Source: Clostridiales bacterium
Lineage (GTDB): Bacteria; Bacillota; Clostridia; Oscillospirales; Ruminococcaceae
DNA: 45,175 bases
Direction: 5' to 3'
Assembly (NCBI GenBank): GCA_012518465.1
Contig: JAAYSD010000011.1
Location: 1-45,175 of the forward strand
Shown in pieces: positions 42,573 to 45,175 of this stretch. Numbering within the stretch: position 1 is the stretch's first letter; each line of letters opens with the position of its first letter. The notes beneath the pieces were generated by a model, which was given only the letters and a program-made list of their open reading frames with translations, was not told the origin of the DNA and did no database searches. The position numbers were made by a program, and so were the translations under genes.

Positions 42573-43139
42573 TCATACTTTAAAATTAAATATCGGATAA
42601 TTCTTGTCAGCATAGATTTTCAACTTTTTATTTTTTTGCAGCTTGTCAATGGCGTTTATTGAATAATCTGCCTGTTCGCTATCAGCTGCTACTAGGGCAT
42701 AATTTTTCTCATTGTTTATTTCTGCATTTGCCTTGCTGTCATTTTTATATTTAGTATGCAGCTCAATGCTTTTTCGCTTATAATTCGCCATTATAGCTTT
42801 TGTATAAGAATTAATATCAGCTGTTTTAATAAATTTTATTTCGCTTGCCGATACATATTCTCCCCTTGCTATTTTGCGAGCAATTTTAACTGCTCTTAAA
42901 CGTTTTACGACCTTGTCCGTTTCAGAATAGACTTTTTCGGCATCTTGTTTTAAAGCGTCAATATCACTTTCTGAATCGGTTTTGTCTGTGATTTTTAAGC
43001 TATCATTTGCAGTGGTATGAAAACTATCAAATTTACCGTAGCTTTTTATACTTTTCCTATCTAATGAAATATTATTTAAAAAACTATCAAAATCATTTTT
43101 TATAGAATCATTTTGATAAAAAGATTTTATTGACAACAA
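42573..43139 (-). CDS. Hypothetical soluble, charged helical protein
   Basis: 188 residues, not recognised. Lys/Asp/Ser-rich, with no signal peptide or membrane segment. The middle (KRLRAVKIARKIARGEYVSASEIKF, about residues 79-103) is a strongly basic helix that could touch nucleic acid or another protein. The rest is low-complexity helix. It starts with TTG (43139), preceded by GGGGGTGATT, a very good ribosome site lying inside the terminator hairpin of the upstream ACP gene. Its frame is complete and its codon use looks like the neighbours. Function unknown. Confidence 0.6.
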   Translation of the reverse strand: MLSIKSFYQNDSIKNDFDSFLNNISLDRKSIKSYGKFDSFHTTANDSLKITDKTDSESDIDALKQDAEKVYSETDKVVKRLRAVKIARKIARGEYVSASEIKFIKTADINSYTKAIMANYKRKSIELHTKYKNDSKANAEINNEKNYALVAADSEQADYSINAIDKLQKNKKLKIYADKNYPIFNFKV

Positions 43140-43141
43140 AA

Positions 43142-43178
43142 AATCACCCCCGATATTTTATTATATCGGCAGGTGATT
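43142..43178 (-). terminator. Hairpin: terminator of the ACP gene and ribosome site of the next gene
   Basis: AATCACC / GGTGATT (7 bp) plus CCGATAT / ATATCGG (7 bp), with small bulges and a 6-base loop. On the minus strand a T-run follows. The 3' arm reads GGGGGTGATT, the Shine-Dalgarno sequence of the TTG-start gene at 43139. Confidence 0.75.
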
Positions 43179-43203
43179 AATTATCTTTAGAAAAATTAGG
43201 TGA

Positions 43204-43443
43204 CTATACTCTTTTTCCGTTCTTTTGGATTATTTCAACCATTTCTCCAACATTTTTCATTCCTGAAACCTGCTTCATATTAAATTTTACTTTAAATTCA
43301 CGCTCAACTGCTGCGATTAGATTTATATGCTCTAGACTATCCCAGTCCTCAATATCATTTGCTGTTGTAGAAGCATTTACAACAATGCTCTTGTCATCAA
43401 AAACCTTTCTAAAAACCTTGTTTAATCTTTCATAAATATCCAT
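43204..43443 (-). CDS. Acyl carrier protein
   Basis: 79 residues with the helix-II motif WDSLEHINL, whose Ser carries the 4'-phosphopantetheine arm. The pattern and size fit a pathway-specific ACP more than the fatty-acid ACP AcpP (usually DSLDxVEL). The FkbH-like gene lies 13 bases upstream, so this ACP probably receives the glyceryl or similar unit made by it. AAAAGGAGATTGTT precedes the ATG. Confidence 0.85.
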   Translation of the reverse strand: MDIYERLNKVFRKVFDDKSIVVNASTTANDIEDWDSLEHINLIAAVEREFKVKFNMKQVSGMKNVGEMVEIIQKNGKRV

Positions 43444-43456
43444 AACAATCTCCTTT

Positions 43457-45175
43457 TCAATTTACATCAATAACATGATTTTTATTCTTATAATCGGAAA
43501 TATCAAGCTCCCACACGCTGTCACCATTTTCAAGCAAGGAAATACGCTTAAACCCGAAATCTCCGTAAAGATTACTTACCATATTGTTTTTTGCTGTCTT
43601 ATAATAATATCCTTTTAGCTTATTGATTCCTTTTTTCTTTGCCTGTAAAACAAGCTCATCAAGCATTGCAAGCTCCATATCACGTTTTAGCACACGACAA
43701 CTCATAAGCCATAGCTTAATGTCAAAAACATTCTTTTCCTGTGGATTAGCCTCAGCAATAACAACGGAAACAACACCATTATCTCCAAACTTGTCAACAA
43801 GCTTTCCATACAGCGTAATTTTATTGTTATCATTAGCTGCAGCTTCTATCTCAGCTGCTGTATACCTTTTTGTAGTGAGATTAAATTGATTACTCTTATT
43901 AGTAAGCTGCGTGATACGCTCATAATAAATAGGCACAAAGCCCTCTATAACAGCCTTCATGTCAAGGCTTAGTAAATAATCCTTATAGTTTTCAAACTTT
44001 TTTTGCATATTAGCTCTTTCAAAGTTTGCCTTGTACATCTCATTACGCTTTAAATCATCATCGGATAAAGCAGTAACCTCAAAATATCCTGCCCTGTCAA
44101 GTATCCTGATATAATTTTCCACACCATCAAAGCTGGGTACAGCAGTAGTGGGCAGCATTCCTTTGACTATTTCACGTTCTGCCGGATTATCATCAAGAAA
44201 AACAACACTATCAGTGAGAATATTAAGCTCACTGCAAATTTCCTCAATATTAAGGTGCTTTGGCTCCCAATTAGCTTTTATGATTGTAAAATCATCAGGC
44301 TTTAACACGCCATCAGGGTGATTAAGTCCTGCAACAGCATTTTCCTCATCATTTTTACTAACAACAGTCAACGTAATTCCTATATCCTTAAGCTTAGATA
44401 AATAAGACTGAAAAGCTAGATATGCCTGTGAGGTAGGAGTTTCTTGTCCTATTTCTATGCCGTTTACCCCATCATCTCCTACTACACCACCCCATAAGGT
44501 ATTGTCTAAATCTAGGGCAAGTGCTTTTTTATTCTTACCGTATAATGATTTAATGATATTACTTAAAGAATATGCAAAAACAGGTATCGCCTCCATTGAT
44601 AGGGCATATTTGTACATATGCCAATGTAAAGGGTCAGCCCATCTATCAAGCCCAAATTGTGCTGAAAGCCAATTTATATCATGGATATAAAAGTTTTTAG
44701 CCTTGCCTGCATATTCAGCAAACATCATATTTAGTCTATTAATAAAATATACAAAGCCATGTATATCCGAAAAGTCCTTATTTCCCAAAATCCTGCTTGT
44801 CGGCTGGTCAAAATTGTTTTGTATTATCGGGCAAGAAAATCGCTCAGAAACAGCCTCCCACATCATTTTATATCGTGAAAACTCATTTTCAATATTTTGC
44901 TCTGCCTCTTCAGCACTAAGCTTTAAATTAAAATTATAGCTTTCAATATTCTTATTTGTAGTATGAATAAAAATCAAGTCCGGATGAAATTCATCAAGCT
45001 CTTTATTTGAGAAAACTCCATCCTGCCAAAAGCGATTATATTCAGACTGATAAAAAGACGGTTCTATACCGTTATCAAGCAAAAAAAGCTCAAGCATATT
45101 CTTTATATCATTAGTCGTGGAGCCACCTAAAATAGCAATCTTCTTTTTAATTCTTGAGCTGCCATCAGCTAAAAG
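43457..45175 (-). CDS. FkbH-like HAD-IIIC phosphatase/acyl-carrier loading protein (5' end outside window)
   Basis: About 572 residues are visible and the frame is still open at the right edge. The N-terminal part (KIAILGGSTTNDIKNMLELF, about the first 40 visible residues) is the FkbH N-terminal domain, followed by the HAD motif ALDLDNTLWGGVVGDDG and a GNAT-like C-terminal domain with QLTNKSNQFNLTTKR and WLMSCRVLKRDME. FkbH proteins load a glyceryl group derived from 1,3-bisphosphoglycerate onto an ACP for polyketide or cell-envelope building blocks. The ACP gene directly downstream fits. The apparent ATG at 45097 is internal to this domain and not the true start. Confidence 0.88.
   Translation of the reverse strand, partial: LLADGSSRIKKKIAILGGSTTNDIKNMLELFLLDNGIEPSFYQSEYNRFWQDGVFSNKELDEFHPDLIFIHTTNKNIESYNFNLKLSAEEAEQNIENEFSRYKMMWEAVSERFSCPIIQNNFDQPTSRILGNKDFSDIHGFVYFINRLNMMFAEYAGKAKNFYIHDINWLSAQFGLDRWADPLHWHMYKYALSMEAIPVFAYSLSNIIKSLYGKNKKALALDLDNTLWGGVVGDDGVNGIEIGQETPTSQAYLAFQSYLSKLKDIGITLTVVSKNDEENAVAGLNHPDGVLKPDDFTIIKANWEPKHLNIEEICSELNILTDSVVFLDDNPAEREIVKGMLPTTAVPSFDGVENYIRILDRAGYFEVTALSDDDLKRNEMYKANFERANMQKKFENYKDYLLSLDMKAVIEGFVPIYYERITQLTNKSNQFNLTTKRYTAAEIEAAANDNNKITLYGKLVDKFGDNGVVSVVIAEANPQEKNVFDIKLWLMSCRVLKRDMELAMLDELVLQAKKKGINKLKGYYYKTAKNNMVSNLYGDFGFKRISLLENGDSVWELDISDYKNKNHVIDVN

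Noticed and set aside
42573..45175. Prophage or mobile-element origin of the right-hand end
   Set aside because: No integrase, transposase, att-like repeat or composition change is visible; the genes look like chromosomal metabolism.

Overview
The window is AT-rich DNA from a Gram-positive, low-GC, spore-forming Bacillota, most probably a gut-type clostridium (Oscillospirales/Ruminococcaceae-like). The reasons are the hprK/PHP/murB/rapZ cluster, CotF-type spore coat proteins, strong sigma-A promoters (TTGACA-17-TATAAT), Shine-Dalgarno-led genes with many TTG starts, and surface heme proteins ending in Gram-positive membrane or wall anchors. No rRNA, tRNA, CRISPR array, prophage or insertion sequence is visible. 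The species assignment is inference.

Layout. 1-2045: the 5' part of valS and a membrane-anchored SH3 protein, both on the minus strand. 2286-8288: a plus-strand carbon-control and cell-wall run, hprK - PHP phosphoesterase - ROK glucokinase - murB - rapZ - HAD phosphatase - tcdA. 8342-10957: ackA and tmcAL, divergent. 10981-14613: a DUF4380-like protein, then a murL/murD2-like pair predicted to make the D-glutamate-containing peptidoglycan precursor by adding L-Glu and epimerising it afterwards. 14745-17670: nadA, a DUF2508-like protein, dCMP deaminase and a thioredoxin-reductase-like flavoprotein. 17671-18436: a gene-free stretch built of nested inverted repeats and a 60-bp-period repeat. 18437-22068: pgk-tpiA-gpmI on the minus strand. 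22263-23667: degV and trmL. 23986-25553: mreB and two CotF-like genes. 25601-29201: cysE, then murA and walJ. 29255-31699: an aromatic-acid-exporter-like protein and a two-gene chromate transporter.

31824-42340 is the most interesting region. It holds a DtxR-like regulator with an unusual Cys-Pro-rich C-terminal domain, and a heme acquisition operon: NEAT surface protein, Shp-like protein, HtsA/IsdE-like lipoprotein, permease, ATPase, YgbA-like protein. Opposite it lies a heterodimeric ABC exporter followed by a DUF454 membrane protein. A 16-bp inverted repeat, RTTAGC-N5-CTAAY, occurs four times: before the regulator, before the heme operon, over the exporter promoter and before DUF454. I read this as one undescribed metal- or heme-responsive regulon with its own regulator.

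42573-45175: a hypothetical protein, an acyl carrier protein and a partial FkbH-like protein, the edge of a glyceryl-ACP or related acyl-carrier pathway that continues past the window.

A second recurring theme is regulatory RNA. Before three small genes (15897, 25106, 43139) the Shine-Dalgarno sequence is the 3' arm of a terminator-like hairpin and the following T-run is the spacer to the start codon. All calls rest on reading the sequence; no database search was run.
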